A stretch of 64,000 nt of DNA from Granulicatella balaenopterae (lineage in GTDB: Bacteria; Bacillota; Bacilli; Lactobacillales; Aerococcaceae), in NCBI RefSeq assembly GCF_900111135.1, contig NZ_FOGF01000006.1, positions 1 to 64,000 on the forward strand. The letters run 5' to 3'. Numbering within the stretch: the stretch's first letter is position 1; every line of letters begins with the position of its first letter. Of this stretch, positions 23,787-31,489 are shown piece by piece. The notes beneath the pieces were generated by a model that was not told the DNA's origin, ran no database searches, and saw only the letters and a program-made list of their open reading frames with translations. The translations under genes were made by a program, and so were the position numbers.

Positions 23787-25049
23787 TTACCAACTTTCAA
23801 ATCGTGATTGCTCCATGTCCTGTTCTAGTGCATATCGTGTTGCATCTATCAAGTGATTGTTTTTGTCTTCTAGTCTGTTCTTCGGGTTGCCGTCTCTATC
23901 TACCTGGTAATCAATGTTTTCAAATTCTGTTGCTGCATGCGGTGTTCGGTGGGGGTCAATAACTATTGCTTCTAAGTCATCCAACCATTTTTCACCATGT
24001 TCCACACTTCCTGCACCTTTTTTAGCTGGTTCAACTCTGCAATGGAATTCAGTCCTCAAGTCATCAATTGATTTAGGCTCTGCACTGTCACATGTAGTTA
24101 GCAGCGTATGGTAATCTTTTTCATGTAGTTTTTTTGCAAGATTCCTATTAGATAACTTAACTTCATAAATTTCATCAAGCATGTATATAATGCGTTTCTT
24201 TTTATCATAATGTAATCTAATAAATGCATTAGGGTCATTCGCATATCCAAAGTCATTGCCTTGACGTATATTATCAAAGTAACTTACTTCTTCATTTGTG
24301 ATTTTTCTAAACACTAAATTATCGAACGGAACCACACCGCTACCAATTGCCTTGCCTAAGTATTCCCATTCAAAGCGCTTGATATTGCGCTTCTTGGTTT
24401 CTTCAGCTTCTTTTATAAATTCTTTAGCAACATACGGGTTATCCAGGTACGTGCTATGATGCACATATGTATTTGCTGCTTGTAATACTGATTCATATTT
24501 CTTATTTACCCACGATTGCTTACGCTTAGGTGGGTTATAACTATAAAAGAATTTATAAAAAAGACCATCATCTAAGTCACCACGTAACAGTGAGTTTGTG
24601 ATAGTAGTCACGTCTTCTTCAGTCTTAAATTCTGCAAGCTCTTCAATCCAACAAAAAGCAAAAGGGAATTTTGCATCTTTTAATGACTTGATACGCTCAG
24701 GTTCTTTTGCTCCACGGAAAATGATGTAATTTCCACGTGGCAAATACGTCAATTTCAACGGTGACTTATTCGCATGAAATAGATGTCCAACACCTTGTAT
24801 CTCAATAGCCCATTTCAATTGCTCGTATACTGATTGTTCTAACGTATTATCAATTTTACGGATACATACTGCATTCGCTGGATAGCGCATAATTAGCTGT
24901 ATAAGCATTATTGCAATATCTGATGATTTACCCGACCCACGTCCTCCTTTTTCAACAACGTGCAAAATATCGGGCTTATTCGCCATTATCCACGACTTAT
25001 GAAAGGCTTTAGGCAATAGTTGCTTCATGCTCTTTCTAATCTGCATCAT
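23787..25049 (-). CDS. terL: Terminase large subunit (PBSX/XtmB type)
   Basis: Packaging motor, 420 aa from ATG 25049 (GAGG nine bases upstream; the frame extends to 25142 only inside the small-subunit gene). ATPase: Walker A GGRGSGKS at about residues 35 to 42, Walker B region FAFCWIEELAEF. Nuclease: QGNDFGYANDPNAF, LLTTCDSAEPKSIDDLR and NNHLIDATRYAL supply the three acidic residues. It overlaps the small subunit gene, which suggests coupled translation. Confidence 0.95.
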   Translation of the reverse strand: MMQIRKSMKQLLPKAFHKSWIMANKPDILHVVEKGGRGSGKSSDIAIMLIQLIMRYPANAVCIRKIDNTLEQSVYEQLKWAIEIQGVGHLFHANKSPLKLTYLPRGNYIIFRGAKEPERIKSLKDAKFPFAFCWIEELAEFKTEEDVTTITNSLLRGDLDDGLFYKFFYSYNPPKRKQSWVNKKYESVLQAANTYVHHSTYLDNPYVAKEFIKEAEETKKRNIKRFEWEYLGKAIGSGVVPFDNLVFRKITNEEVSYFDNIRQGNDFGYANDPNAFIRLHYDKKKRIIYMLDEIYEVKLSNRNLAKKLHEKDYHTLLTTCDSAEPKSIDDLRTEFHCRVEPAKKGAGSVEHGEKWLDDLEAIVIDPHRTPHAATEFENIDYQVDRDGNPKNRLEDKNNHLIDATRYALEQDMEQSRFESW

Positions 25050-25506
25050 CAATATCATCCTCGGTAATATCATCGGTAATATCATCAATGAAGACAACTT
25101 GTGCGACTGATTCAATTTGTTGCTTATCTGTCCAAATGCCATAGCGTTTGCCTAGTAATTCAGCTGCTTTGATGCGGTCTTTTGCTGATATTTCTTTTCT
25201 AACTTTCCTTACTGCACTGCGACCGTCACCCGTTCCAACCGTGACAACTACTTCTTCATCAACTTCACCAATCATTGAATTAGTTAAAAAGTTCAATACT
25301 TCTTCTTGTGTCGCAATTTGCTTATCCTGGTATTCTTTCATTCTTTCATCAATGTAATTTTTTATGACGGGTTTCGTTAGGTTTTCACTCCCTATATATC
25401 TTGCCGTTTTTTCGCTGTATCCTGCCTTTTTAGCTGCATCTGTAGCATTCCCACTGATGATGTACTCATCAGCAAATTTTTGTTGCTTTGGTGTCATTTC
25501 AGCCAT
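25036..25506 (-). CDS. terS: Terminase small subunit
   Basis: 156 aa. It opens with TPKQQKFADEYIISGNATDAAKKAGYSEKTARYIGSENL, the helix-turn-helix DNA-recognition domain of the terminase_2 family. The oligomerisation part with AKDRIKAAELLGKRYGIW follows, and the C-terminus is very acidic (DDITEDDIDDAD). It recognises the packaging site and loads the large subunit. Confidence 0.94.
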   Translation of the reverse strand: MAEMTPKQQKFADEYIISGNATDAAKKAGYSEKTARYIGSENLTKPVIKNYIDERMKEYQDKQIATQEEVLNFLTNSMIGEVDEEVVVTVGTGDGRSAVRKVRKEISAKDRIKAAELLGKRYGIWTDKQQIESVAQVVFIDDITDDITEDDIDDAD

Positions 25507-25582
25507 TTTCCATCACCACCTTTCATGTTTTAAATGCAAAAAAATAAGCACCACGCACGATTGCACGGTACTCTAATATAAA

Positions 25583-25655
25583 TGGACTGTGTAGGGCTCG
25601 AACCTACAACAAGGCGGTTATGAGCCACCTGCTCTGCCTATTGAGCTAACAGTCC
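25583..25655 (-). tRNA. Phage-borne tRNA with CAT anticodon (Met or lysidine-dependent Ile2)
   Basis: A full cloverleaf folds on the minus strand: acceptor GGACTGT with ACAGTCC, D arm GCTC...GAGC, anticodon arm GGTGG-CTCATAA-CCGCC, T arm GTAGG-TTCGAGC-CCTAC. The anticodon is CAT. CCA is not encoded. The loop CTCATAA and the GGAC acceptor start resemble bacterial tRNA-Ile2 (CAU, modified by TilS to read AUA) more than elongator tRNA-Met. If so it would aid the AUA-rich phage genes. The identity is inference. Confidence 0.9.
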
Positions 25656-25663
25656 TAAAATAT

Positions 25664-25718
25664 AAGCACAAACGGATGTAAAGGGTTCTTTATCAACTCC
25701 AATAGGCCGCTTGTGCTT
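25664..25718 (-). ncRNA. 12-bp stem with 31-nt loop next to the tRNA
   Basis: AAGCACAAACGG (25664 to 25675) pairs over all 12 positions (one G-U) with CCGCTTGTGCTT (25707 to 25718). It lies eight bases from the tRNA 5' end on the same presumed transcript. It may be a processing element, a small RNA or a decayed second tRNA-like gene. Only the fold is seen. Confidence 0.4.
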
Positions 25719-26099
25719 CAAGATTATTTCAAATAATTTATGATACTAATATAGATTATTTTATTTTGATTTTTTCAGTTGGTTATCTCCAACAATAATA
25801 AAAGTAAAACGATATTTTATTTTTTAAGTGGTTCATTCCACTACAAAGAAATAACGCAATTTTTAAATACGTCATTTTGGAATATTATGCTATTTTTTTG
25901 AAAAGGGTATAGCTCCTTTGAAAAGAATTTTAAAATAAATAAATGAGTTATTTTTTCTTTTTTTGACATATTATAGTTTTTGTGTTTTTTATCCAGGTTA
26001 CAATCCTGCACATGTAAAAAATATTTAATTATGCAATCGTTCATGCATCCCACACAAGCGATTGACCGTTACGTCTAAGCATTGAGCGCTAGCAACTCA

Positions 26100-26242
26100 T
26101 TGCTTAATAATACATCTATAGCTGTTAGTAAGTAAATTAGTATTTGACAAGACATATGAATTTTCCAATAAGGTATAATACATTCAGAAGGGATGTAATA
26201 ATATGATATAAAATTTACAACTATAGATGCATTATCAAGCAA
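26100..26242. repeat. 22-bp inverted repeat flanking a promoter-like segment
   Basis: Left arm 26100 to 26121 and right arm 26221 to 26242 match in 20 of 22 positions (CTATAGATG...AAGCAA). Each arm adjoins a local hairpin containing GCAAC/GTTGC (about 26077 to 26106 and 26237 to 26268). The spacer holds TTGACA (26144 to 26149) and TATAAT (26174 to 26179), but 24 bp apart. Function unknown. Confidence 0.5.
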
Positions 26243-26388
26243 GCAACCTGGTATAGTTGCTGCTTAATTAATAATAAGGATGTTTTACAAAAGATTAACA
26301 AAATTTAATCGGTGTCTGTACTTTCATACTTCCACAATATAATTATCTTACTTTTATCATGAAACAACTACCCTTTTCTGTTTCAACT

Positions 26389-26775
26389 TTACAATTCTTC
26401 GCCTAATTTTTCAGCTAGAATTTTACAAGCGTGATCACATATTCTCCAAGCTGTAGCCTTAGAAACGTTATGAATTTTTCCTAACTCTGAATAGCCGTAT
26501 ACATTTTCAAAATAGCGTTGTTTCACTAATTCACGTTGTACGTCATCTAATTCATTCAAAGTATCTTCAACGCATGACATCCAAAAAACACGATTTTTAA
26601 TATATGTATCATTTTCAAATTTTAACACTTCAACTGCTACTGCTTCGCTGTTTGTTCCTCGTTGTTTGATCCAACTGTTCTCATCTGTTTCACGCCAAAG
26701 TAACTCACCTTTTCTTCGTGCTATCTCGCTTTTGTACCTCGGGTAATCTGTGAAACGTTTTTCAGCTATGTTCAT
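26389..26775 (-). CDS. Late transcription regulator (ArpU/RinA-like, sigma-like HTH)
   Basis: 128 aa. It contains a sigma-region-4-like helix-turn-helix near the C-terminus (LVKQRYFENVYGYSELGKIHNVSKATAWRICDHA), the hallmark of ArpU/RinA family activators of phage late genes. The N-terminus has YPRYKSEIARRKGELLW. It is the last gene before the non-coding region and terminase genes, the usual place for the late switch. It overlaps the upstream gene by 14 bases if that gene ends at 26762. Confidence 0.82.
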   Translation of the reverse strand: MNIAEKRFTDYPRYKSEIARRKGELLWRETDENSWIKQRGTNSEAVAVEVLKFENDTYIKNRVFWMSCVEDTLNELDDVQRELVKQRYFENVYGYSELGKIHNVSKATAWRICDHACKILAEKLGEEL

Positions 26776-27337
26776 TGTTTTCCCCCTGTTCTACCAACCA
26801 TTGCATGACTGCCTTATAATCTCTATCGATTGGTTTGAATAAGAATTTTAAGATATATTTTTCAGTATAATTTTCTCTAAATTTATTGACTTCATTTTCT
26901 GATTCAAAATATCCATAAAAAGAATTGAAATCTGTATCAAAAAGCCAATACGTATTCAATACTTCTACACCGTTTTTAAAATCACGAACAAAAAATACGT
27001 TTTCTTTTTCACGGATAAATGGTCTAGTATACTTCTTAATCTCGTTAATCAATTTAATATGTTCAATAGTCCACATCACATGGTATTTGTTATATGCCCC
27101 ATAGCAATAATTCCAGCGTGCAAAATCAATCGGATAACCATGCCATGTATCTTTCATTACTCCAACTGTGCCACTTGCCACACTCATAAAATAATAATCC
27201 TGTCCAACGTTGGGGCGCTCTAATTTTGTTGTTTTTTGTTCTTCTTTTTCTTTTAACTCTCGTTCTATTCTATCAGCATGTTCGCTTAGTTGTTTGATTC
27301 GTTTTTTCAATTGTTCTAACTCTTCTAATTCGTTCAT
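26762..27337 (-). CDS. Hypothetical phage protein with N-terminal coiled coil
   Basis: About 191 aa from ATG 27337 (AGGAG eight bases upstream). Residues 1 to 40 form a charged coiled coil (ELEQLKKRIKQLSEHADRIE). The rest is an aromatic alpha/beta domain (GQDYYFMSVASGTVGVMKD, FARWNYCYGAYNKYHVMW, NVFFVRDFKNGVEVLNTYWLF) of a type often found in early/middle regions of Gram-positive phages. No function can be assigned. Confidence 0.65.
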   Translation of the reverse strand: MNELEELEQLKKRIKQLSEHADRIERELKEKEEQKTTKLERPNVGQDYYFMSVASGTVGVMKDTWHGYPIDFARWNYCYGAYNKYHVMWTIEHIKLINEIKKYTRPFIREKENVFFVRDFKNGVEVLNTYWLFDTDFNSFYGYFESENEVNKFRENYTEKYILKFLFKPIDRDYKAVMQWLVEQGENNEHS

Positions 27338-27348
27338 TTTTCCCACTC

Positions 27349-27593
27349 CTATACATTCAAAATATATTCATCTATTGCTTGTGGTTGAAATCCATACCAG
27401 GTGCGCCATAAATGATTGTATTTGAATACTTGCACTACTGGGGTGTTATACAACGCAATTGTTCTGATGCTATTTTTTCACAATTTACAAATGCAAAAGG
27501 TATATTATTGTCTTGCAACAATTGAATTGTAAAGCGTGTGTTTTCTTCGCCTTTATCTCCCCACACTTGAATAAAAATATTATCGTTTGTCAT
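27349..27593 (-). pseudogene. Glutaredoxin/NrdH-like small protein with a frameshift
   Basis: ATG 27593 (GGAGATG upstream) opens a thioredoxin-fold-like protein (NIFIQVWGDKGEENTRFTIQ, NNIPFAFVNCEK). The frame then runs into TAG after 52 codons. Moving to the -1 frame at the A6 run in GTGAAAAAATAG restores NTPVVQVFKYNHLW and WYGFQPQAIDEYIL, which match the cis-proline and GF-x-P region of NrdH redoxins, ending at 27349; the total then equals 81 codons. The active site CxxC is replaced by GDKG. Either a mutation or slippage on the A-run. Confidence 0.65.
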
Positions 27594-27729
27594 TTGCTGC
27601 ATCTCCTTTTGCTTTTTCCTTTTCGATTAATTCTTGCAAAATTTTGATAAGGTCATATTTACCTTCTAATTGAATTGCTAATAGATGCGCTTCATGTTTC
27701 GCAATATTCAATCTATCTTCATATGTCAT
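27580..27729 (-). CDS. Small hypothetical protein, 49 aa
   Basis: ATG at 27729 overlaps the end of the 156-aa gene; ends at 27580 overlapping the next start. The protein is helical and charged (YEDRLNIAKHEAHLLAIQLE, ILQELIEKEKAKG). Tight overlaps on both sides support translation. Function unknown. Confidence 0.6.
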   Translation of the reverse strand: MTYEDRLNIAKHEAHLLAIQLEGKYDLIKILQELIEKEKAKGDAANDKR

Positions 27730-28196
27730 GACCATTCCCTCACTTCTTCAGTACGCAATATTTTTCTTTCAATCGTTTCTAAGATATCTATAAATTCATT
27801 CATTTCATCTAAGCCAAAGGATGAATAGCCGCTATCTCTCACCTGTTGCAACATTCTCCAACCTTGCTCACGTCTCACACCACCACGTGTGAGAGTTGCT
27901 AGATGCGCTGTTCTGTTTAGATCTAATATGTAATGTATTTCATATCGGTATTTAGTTGGAAAGCGATGAATTGAATTCCACCCCTGGAAATATATTAAGC
28001 GTGGATGTATTACTGTTAAATGTTCATTAATGTCTTTTATCGTTTCCCATTCGCTGTTGTTCAATGAAAGCTGCTCTTTTCTCATGTGATAATAATAATT
28101 TGACATTGCATGTTCTTTAAGCGCCATATCATATTGCAGCTCATTATCTCTATCTATGCATTTTAACTTTTCAATCATATTATTTACTTTGTTCAT
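27726..28196 (-). CDS. Hypothetical phage protein, 156 aa
   Basis: AAGGAG precedes the ATG. The N-terminal half is helical (NNMIEKLKCIDRDNELQYDM). The middle contains an aromatic block (RLIYFQGWNSIHRFPTKYRYE), and the C-terminal helix has FIDILETIERKILR. Not recognised. It sits in the middle-gene block between methyltransferase and late regulator. Confidence 0.65.
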   Translation of the reverse strand: MNKVNNMIEKLKCIDRDNELQYDMALKEHAMSNYYYHMRKEQLSLNNSEWETIKDINEHLTVIHPRLIYFQGWNSIHRFPTKYRYEIHYILDLNRTAHLATLTRGGVRREQGWRMLQQVRDSGYSSFGLDEMNEFIDILETIERKILRTEEVREWS

Positions 28197-28222
28197 CTCA
28201 TCAGCTCCTTCCTTACCACTCC

Positions 28223-29113
28223 TTATAACATTTCTAACATGTCTATTTGTTCGGGTTTGTTGTCTTCAACCTCAACCAACATCTTTTCTATTGCTGGCTT
28301 GTAAAATTCGGGATTGCATTCAAAGCCGTATGAATGACGGCCTAACTCTCTAGCCGCTCTTAGTGTTGCACCGCTTCCAGCGCATGGATCAATAACCACA
28401 TCACCTGGGTCTGTGAAAATCTCAATTAATTTCTTCAATGTTGCAACTGGTTTTTGAGTTGGATGAATTTTTTCAATTTCTTTTTTGGTATCTGTTTCCC
28501 ACTCAACCCAATTTTTAATCATTTTACCTGTTCCACGAATGTTTTTGCCGTTTCCATCTTGTTGCACTCCATTTCTAAATTTAGGTAATTTATTACGGTA
28601 TAGCACTACTGCATACTCACAAGCTCCAACAATTTTCATGTTTGCTTTTAATACTTGACTTGATGACTTTTTGCAAAAGATAAGCGGATAGCTATTCGCA
28701 AAGCCGTGGCGCTTTCCATATTCCTGTACCATAGCAATTTGTTCAAAAGCGCAAAATACAATCATAGCCCCTGCTTGGTTCTTAGCTTTTGGCTCTTTCT
28801 TCACCAATTTATTGCAAAAGTGCATAAATTCAGCGATATTGAAATTGTCATCACCTCGGAAAAAGTTTGACCCTGCTAATTTACTTTCACCATTTTTATT
28901 GTCTCCACCTTCGTACCATACTGGGTTACTTCCATAAGCGTTGGCGCCTAAATTGTATGGGATATCAGCAATTACTAATTGCGCTGGCTTAATTGCATAG
29001 CGTTTATAATTTTGAAAGTTATCATGATACAATTCGCATTTGATTGGTCTTTTTTTGTTTTTCCATTCTGTTTGCATTGCTTCTTTTTCTGCTACGTTTT
29101 CTGTATTAGTCAT
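28223..29113 (-). CDS. Orphan DNA methyltransferase (N6-adenine/N4-cytosine, beta class)
   Basis: 296 aa. Catalytic motif IV appears as DIPYNLG (variant of DPPY) at about residue 50. The AdoMet-binding motif I is VIDPCAGSGATLRAARELGR near residue 248, preceded by HPTQKPVATLKKLIEIFTDPGD. The order IV then I is the beta class. The methylated site cannot be read from sequence. No restriction enzyme lies near, so it probably protects phage DNA or regulates expression. Confidence 0.9.
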   Translation of the reverse strand: MTNTENVAEKEAMQTEWKNKKRPIKCELYHDNFQNYKRYAIKPAQLVIADIPYNLGANAYGSNPVWYEGGDNKNGESKLAGSNFFRGDDNFNIAEFMHFCNKLVKKEPKAKNQAGAMIVFCAFEQIAMVQEYGKRHGFANSYPLIFCKKSSSQVLKANMKIVGACEYAVVLYRNKLPKFRNGVQQDGNGKNIRGTGKMIKNWVEWETDTKKEIEKIHPTQKPVATLKKLIEIFTDPGDVVIDPCAGSGATLRAARELGRHSYGFECNPEFYKPAIEKMLVEVEDNKPEQIDMLEML

Positions 29114-29140
29114 CCTTTTATTTCCACCTTTATATATAAT

Positions 29141-29635
29141 TTATTTGTTTTCTTCTTCGTATTCTTTCAAACGTTCCAGGCATGCAATAGCCTTGTTCAA
29201 ATCTTCAATGCCGTTCTTTTTGTCATAACGCATGATGTATCTCAAGCAAGTAAATTTCATTGCTGCTCTAAATTCTTCTAAGTCAAAATAATGATTAGCA
29301 ACATCAAATAAGTCAAAGCCGTTTTGATTGTAATGCGCTGGCTTATATATCCCAATTTTTAATTTGTCCACGTTTGTGCCTTCCTGTAGTTCTTCAGTTG
29401 TTTCTTTGCGCAAAGCTTCATCAATAGTTGCGATTCCAGCTGTCAAGCCTTTGATTGCTTCTTCAACATTACCGTGCACTGTAATGTATTCATCCACAAT
29501 CGGTTGTACTTTTTCATAGTACGGATCTAGCAATAATTTTCTTTCTTTTCCATTACCGTATTTGCCTTGACATACTTCAAGCGCTAATGTCATATATCTT
29601 TTGCGCTCTTTTAAAAATTCTTTTTTACTTTTCAT
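29141..29635 (-). CDS. DUF3310-containing phage protein
   Basis: About 164 aa from ATG 29635; an ATG four codons earlier lies directly on the GGAGG and is unlikely. The C-terminal ~65 residues (PAHYNQNGFDLFDVANHYFD, FTCLRYIMRYDKKNGIEDLNKAIACLERL) are a DUF3310 (SaV-like) domain common in phage replication regions; the N-terminal part is helical. Function unknown; these proteins have been linked to nucleotide metabolism or host interaction only by context. Confidence 0.82.
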   Translation of the reverse strand: MKSKKEFLKERKRYMTLALEVCQGKYGNGKERKLLLDPYYEKVQPIVDEYITVHGNVEEAIKGLTAGIATIDEALRKETTEELQEGTNVDKLKIGIYKPAHYNQNGFDLFDVANHYFDLEEFRAAMKFTCLRYIMRYDKKNGIEDLNKAIACLERLKEYEEENK

Positions 29636-29822
29636 TGTTATGTTCATCCTCCAATTTTTGCAACTGATCCATAAAATACTTATCGTATATTGATATTCTA
29701 TGTTCTAATTCTTCAATCAATAATCTAAGTCTATGTATTACTCTTCTTTGTTCTGTATTCTGTCTATGTAGTGCTAGAATGCATATCACGCATATCATTC
29801 CAGCGAATTGAGCATTATTCAT
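29625..29822 (-). CDS. Small membrane protein, 65 aa
   Basis: A hydrophobic N-terminal span (FAGMICVICILALH) is followed by a charged coiled-coil tail (EQRRVIHRLRLLIEELEHRI). ATG overlaps the neighbourhood of the 26-aa gene stop; the end overlaps the DUF3310 gene. Resembles Rz/spanin-like or signal-anchor small phage proteins in form, but the position in the middle-gene block argues against lysis. Function unknown. Confidence 0.55.
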   Translation of the reverse strand: MNNAQFAGMICVICILALHRQNTEQRRVIHRLRLLIEELEHRISIYDKYFMDQLQKLEDEHNNEK

Positions 29823-29825
29823 TAT

Positions 29826-29906
29826 TTATCTATCCTTATCTAAAAATTGTTTAACTTCCCTTGCTGCAAAATATAACCAGCCTATTGCTAAAATTTTAAT
29901 ACCCAT
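29826..29906 (-). CDS. Very small membrane peptide, 26 aa
   Basis: ATG with GGAG upstream and tight spacing to its neighbours. The peptide is MGIKILAIGWLYFAAREVKQ plus a charged end, i.e. one short membrane-facing helix. Translation is plausible from the ribosome binding site and operon fit; function unknown. Confidence 0.45.
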   Translation of the reverse strand: MGIKILAIGWLYFAAREVKQFLDKDR

Positions 29907-29923
29907 TTTTGTGTGTCTCCTTT

Positions 29924-30331
29924 TTAATTGTTATCTAAATAGTGTTGAATGGCATCAGCATGCTTAAATGTAATATCGACATGTCCTTTCAACAATCTGA
30001 TAATCTCTCTTGCTGGCACATCTATTGTTCTAGCAATTTGAATTGCTTTTAAGCCGTTTATTTCCATATGCTTTGATAGTCTGTTACCTAACATAATGAC
30101 TTCGTGCATAGTTCTTGGTTTTTTACTATTTGATAACCAAACGACACCATCAATGTTTTTTGCCACTTTCATAGCGACTTCTTTTTCTGTAAAAAAATAC
30201 GCTCGTTGAATATCATTTTTAAAAACCAATCTATTTGTTGGTGTCCCTGGTGCATAACCTGACAATAGATCATGCTTAATACCTGTAAAATATAATCCGT
30301 TTTTGTTTGTAATAATATATCCTAATGTCAT
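29924..30331 (-). CDS. Hypothetical protein with C-terminal helix-turn-helix
   Basis: 135 aa. The N-terminal half is a beta-rich domain (GYIITNKNGLYFTG, AYFFTEKEVAMKVAKNID). The C-terminal ~55 residues (LSKHMEINGLKAIQIARTIDVPAREIIRLLKGHVDIT) have the form of an XRE-type helix-turn-helix. It may bind DNA; no partner is evident. Confidence 0.6.
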   Translation of the reverse strand: MTLGYIITNKNGLYFTGIKHDLLSGYAPGTPTNRLVFKNDIQRAYFFTEKEVAMKVAKNIDGVVWLSNSKKPRTMHEVIMLGNRLSKHMEINGLKAIQIARTIDVPAREIIRLLKGHVDITFKHADAIQHYLDNN

Positions 30332-30333
30332 TA

Positions 30334-30561
30334 TTATTGTCCTCTCATCTGCTCGTTGTATACTTCTTCAATCCAATACACAAGCATCATCATTTGTTTT
30401 TTCACCAACTTATTGCCTGGGTACTTATAACATATTGCAGCGCTCGACTTGTATACCCAATCAAAATATTCTTCGCTATCAAATCCATACAATGCTGCTT
30501 GTGTTTGATTCTTTTCTATCCACGCAACTACTTCATCGTAAAATTCTCTATAATTCATCAC
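30334..30561 (-). CDS. Hypothetical phage protein, 75 aa
   Basis: Overlaps the end of the RusA gene by 14 bases and ends three bases before the next gene, so it is part of the operon. Helical, with aromatic clusters (YREFYDEVVAWIEKN, YFDWVYKSSAAICYKY). Family not recognised, though small proteins of this kind are common next to RusA in Gram-positive phages. Confidence 0.6.
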   Translation of the reverse strand: MMNYREFYDEVVAWIEKNQTQAALYGFDSEEYFDWVYKSSAAICYKYPGNKLVKKQMMMLVYWIEEVYNEQMRGQ

Positions 30562-30976
30562 TCATCACCTCAATTTTGATATATATGCCTGGTATGTCAC
30601 CGTGAAACTTTTCCACGTGTTCTGATGCTACTAGTGCATCATCTTTCCAAAAGTGCAAATCAGTCATGCAATCTTTTAGTAATTTGTTCAAATTGTCTGT
30701 ATCAGGTTTAGTAATTTTATACTGTCCGTTTTTTGATTTTTTAGTGTGTGGGAAAATCCATTGCACTTTCAAAATGATAGGCTGATTTTTTATAGGTTCA
30801 TCGGGTGCATGTTGACTTAGATGCGCCATCAATTTTGCACGTGCATTTTTTAGTTTTTCAGGTTCATAAAATACTGGTTTACCATTGATCACCGTCACCT
30901 GTTTTTGTTGGTGTGTGGTTATCGGTAATTTTTTCATTGGCATAAAAAATTCATTTTTTAATTTTAAAATTTCCAC
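30548..30976 (-). CDS. RusA-like Holliday junction resolvase
   Basis: 142 aa. The RusA signature is present: KPDTDNLNKLLKDCM followed by FWKDDALVASEHVEKFHG, giving the acidic metal ligands (DTDN, Asp in the KDC block, DD). It cleaves four-way junctions during phage recombination or resolves replication intermediates. The GTG start has AAGGAAG upstream. It lies immediately left of the 7-bp repeat field. Confidence 0.92.
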   Translation of the reverse strand: MEILKLKNEFFMPMKKLPITTHQQKQVTVINGKPVFYEPEKLKNARAKLMAHLSQHAPDEPIKNQPIILKVQWIFPHTKKSKNGQYKITKPDTDNLNKLLKDCMTDLHFWKDDALVASEHVEKFHGDIPGIYIKIEVMSDEL

Positions 30977-31121
30977 TGCTGCAACTTCCTTTTATTATTT
31001 TTTAAATTCACAAGGACATGCGCCTTCGGTGTAGGAGGGGACCTACTGACATATAAGGGGCAAACATTGCATGCCCCTATGGTGGTATGTACCCACACCC
31101 CCCGTGAGCGGGGACTATTCC

Positions 31122-31483
31122 AGGGACACAGGGACACTAATTTGTTCCAAAGGGACAAATTCAATATAGCGGTTTTGTCTCTGGAATAGGGACACAGGGA
31201 CAAAATGTTTTTGTCCCTAGCGCTATCCCTTGGTGTTCTAAGTGTTTGGCCTATTTTTAAAAAGTTGTAGGGACATGACTAAATTATTTTTTGTCCCTAG
31301 TTTTTTAACGATACACCAGGTAATATTGAGGGACATGTCCCTGTGTTTGTCCCTGGTTGTCCCTGTCCCTATAAGGTTATTTTTCTTATTTTTTTAGCGT
31401 TATATCTTATTTTCTAATATATGTTGTAAGCATATTTTTCATCAGGGACATAGGGACATGTCCCTGATTGTCCCTATGTCCCT
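31122..31483. repeat. Cluster of 18 AGGGACA/TGTCCCT repeats, candidate replication origin
   Basis: Copies on the plus strand begin at 31122, 31130, 31151, 31188, 31196, 31269, 31329, 31444 and 31452; inverted copies at 31212, 31292, 31336, 31348, 31358, 31364, 31459, 31469 and 31477. Some abut as AGGGACATGTCCCT palindromes (31329 to 31342, 31452 to 31465). The field lies in the only ~500-bp gene-free stretch of the replication module, between primase-helicase and RusA, with AT-rich tracts at 31371 to 31440. Iteron fields like this are typical of phage origins. Confidence 0.65.
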
Positions 31484-31489
31484 GATTTT

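Larger units (their letters stand above)
25656..26388. other. Non-coding, structured region between tRNA and late regulator
   Basis: 733 bp with no supported gene. It contains the long hairpin at 25664 to 25718, two smaller hairpins (GTTGG-ttatct-CCAAC near 25780 and AGTGG-ttcatt-CCACT near 25832) and the inverted repeat 26100 to 26242. A 70-codon frame at 25841 to 26053 has no ribosome binding site and odd composition. Being directly upstream of the terminase genes, the region probably holds the late promoter and possibly the packaging site. Confidence 0.6.

Noticed and set aside
25841-26053. 70-codon minus-strand frame in the structured region
   Set aside because: No ribosome binding site, very low complexity content and no resemblance to a protein family.
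26144-26179. TTGACA and TATAAT as a plus-strand promoter
   Set aside because: The 24-bp spacer is too long for a sigma-A promoter and no gene or clear RNA follows on that strand.
29625-29822. Small membrane protein as a spanin
   Set aside because: It is in the middle-gene block far from holin and endolysin, and Gram-positive phages do not need spanins.
30964-31203. 79-codon minus-strand frame upstream of RusA
   Set aside because: It runs through the repeat field, has odd composition (many Cys, Pro, Ser) and no ribosome binding site; the repeats explain the open frame.
31122-31483. CRISPR array at the AGGGACA repeats
   Set aside because: Repeats are only 7 bp, occur in both orientations and have irregular spacing.
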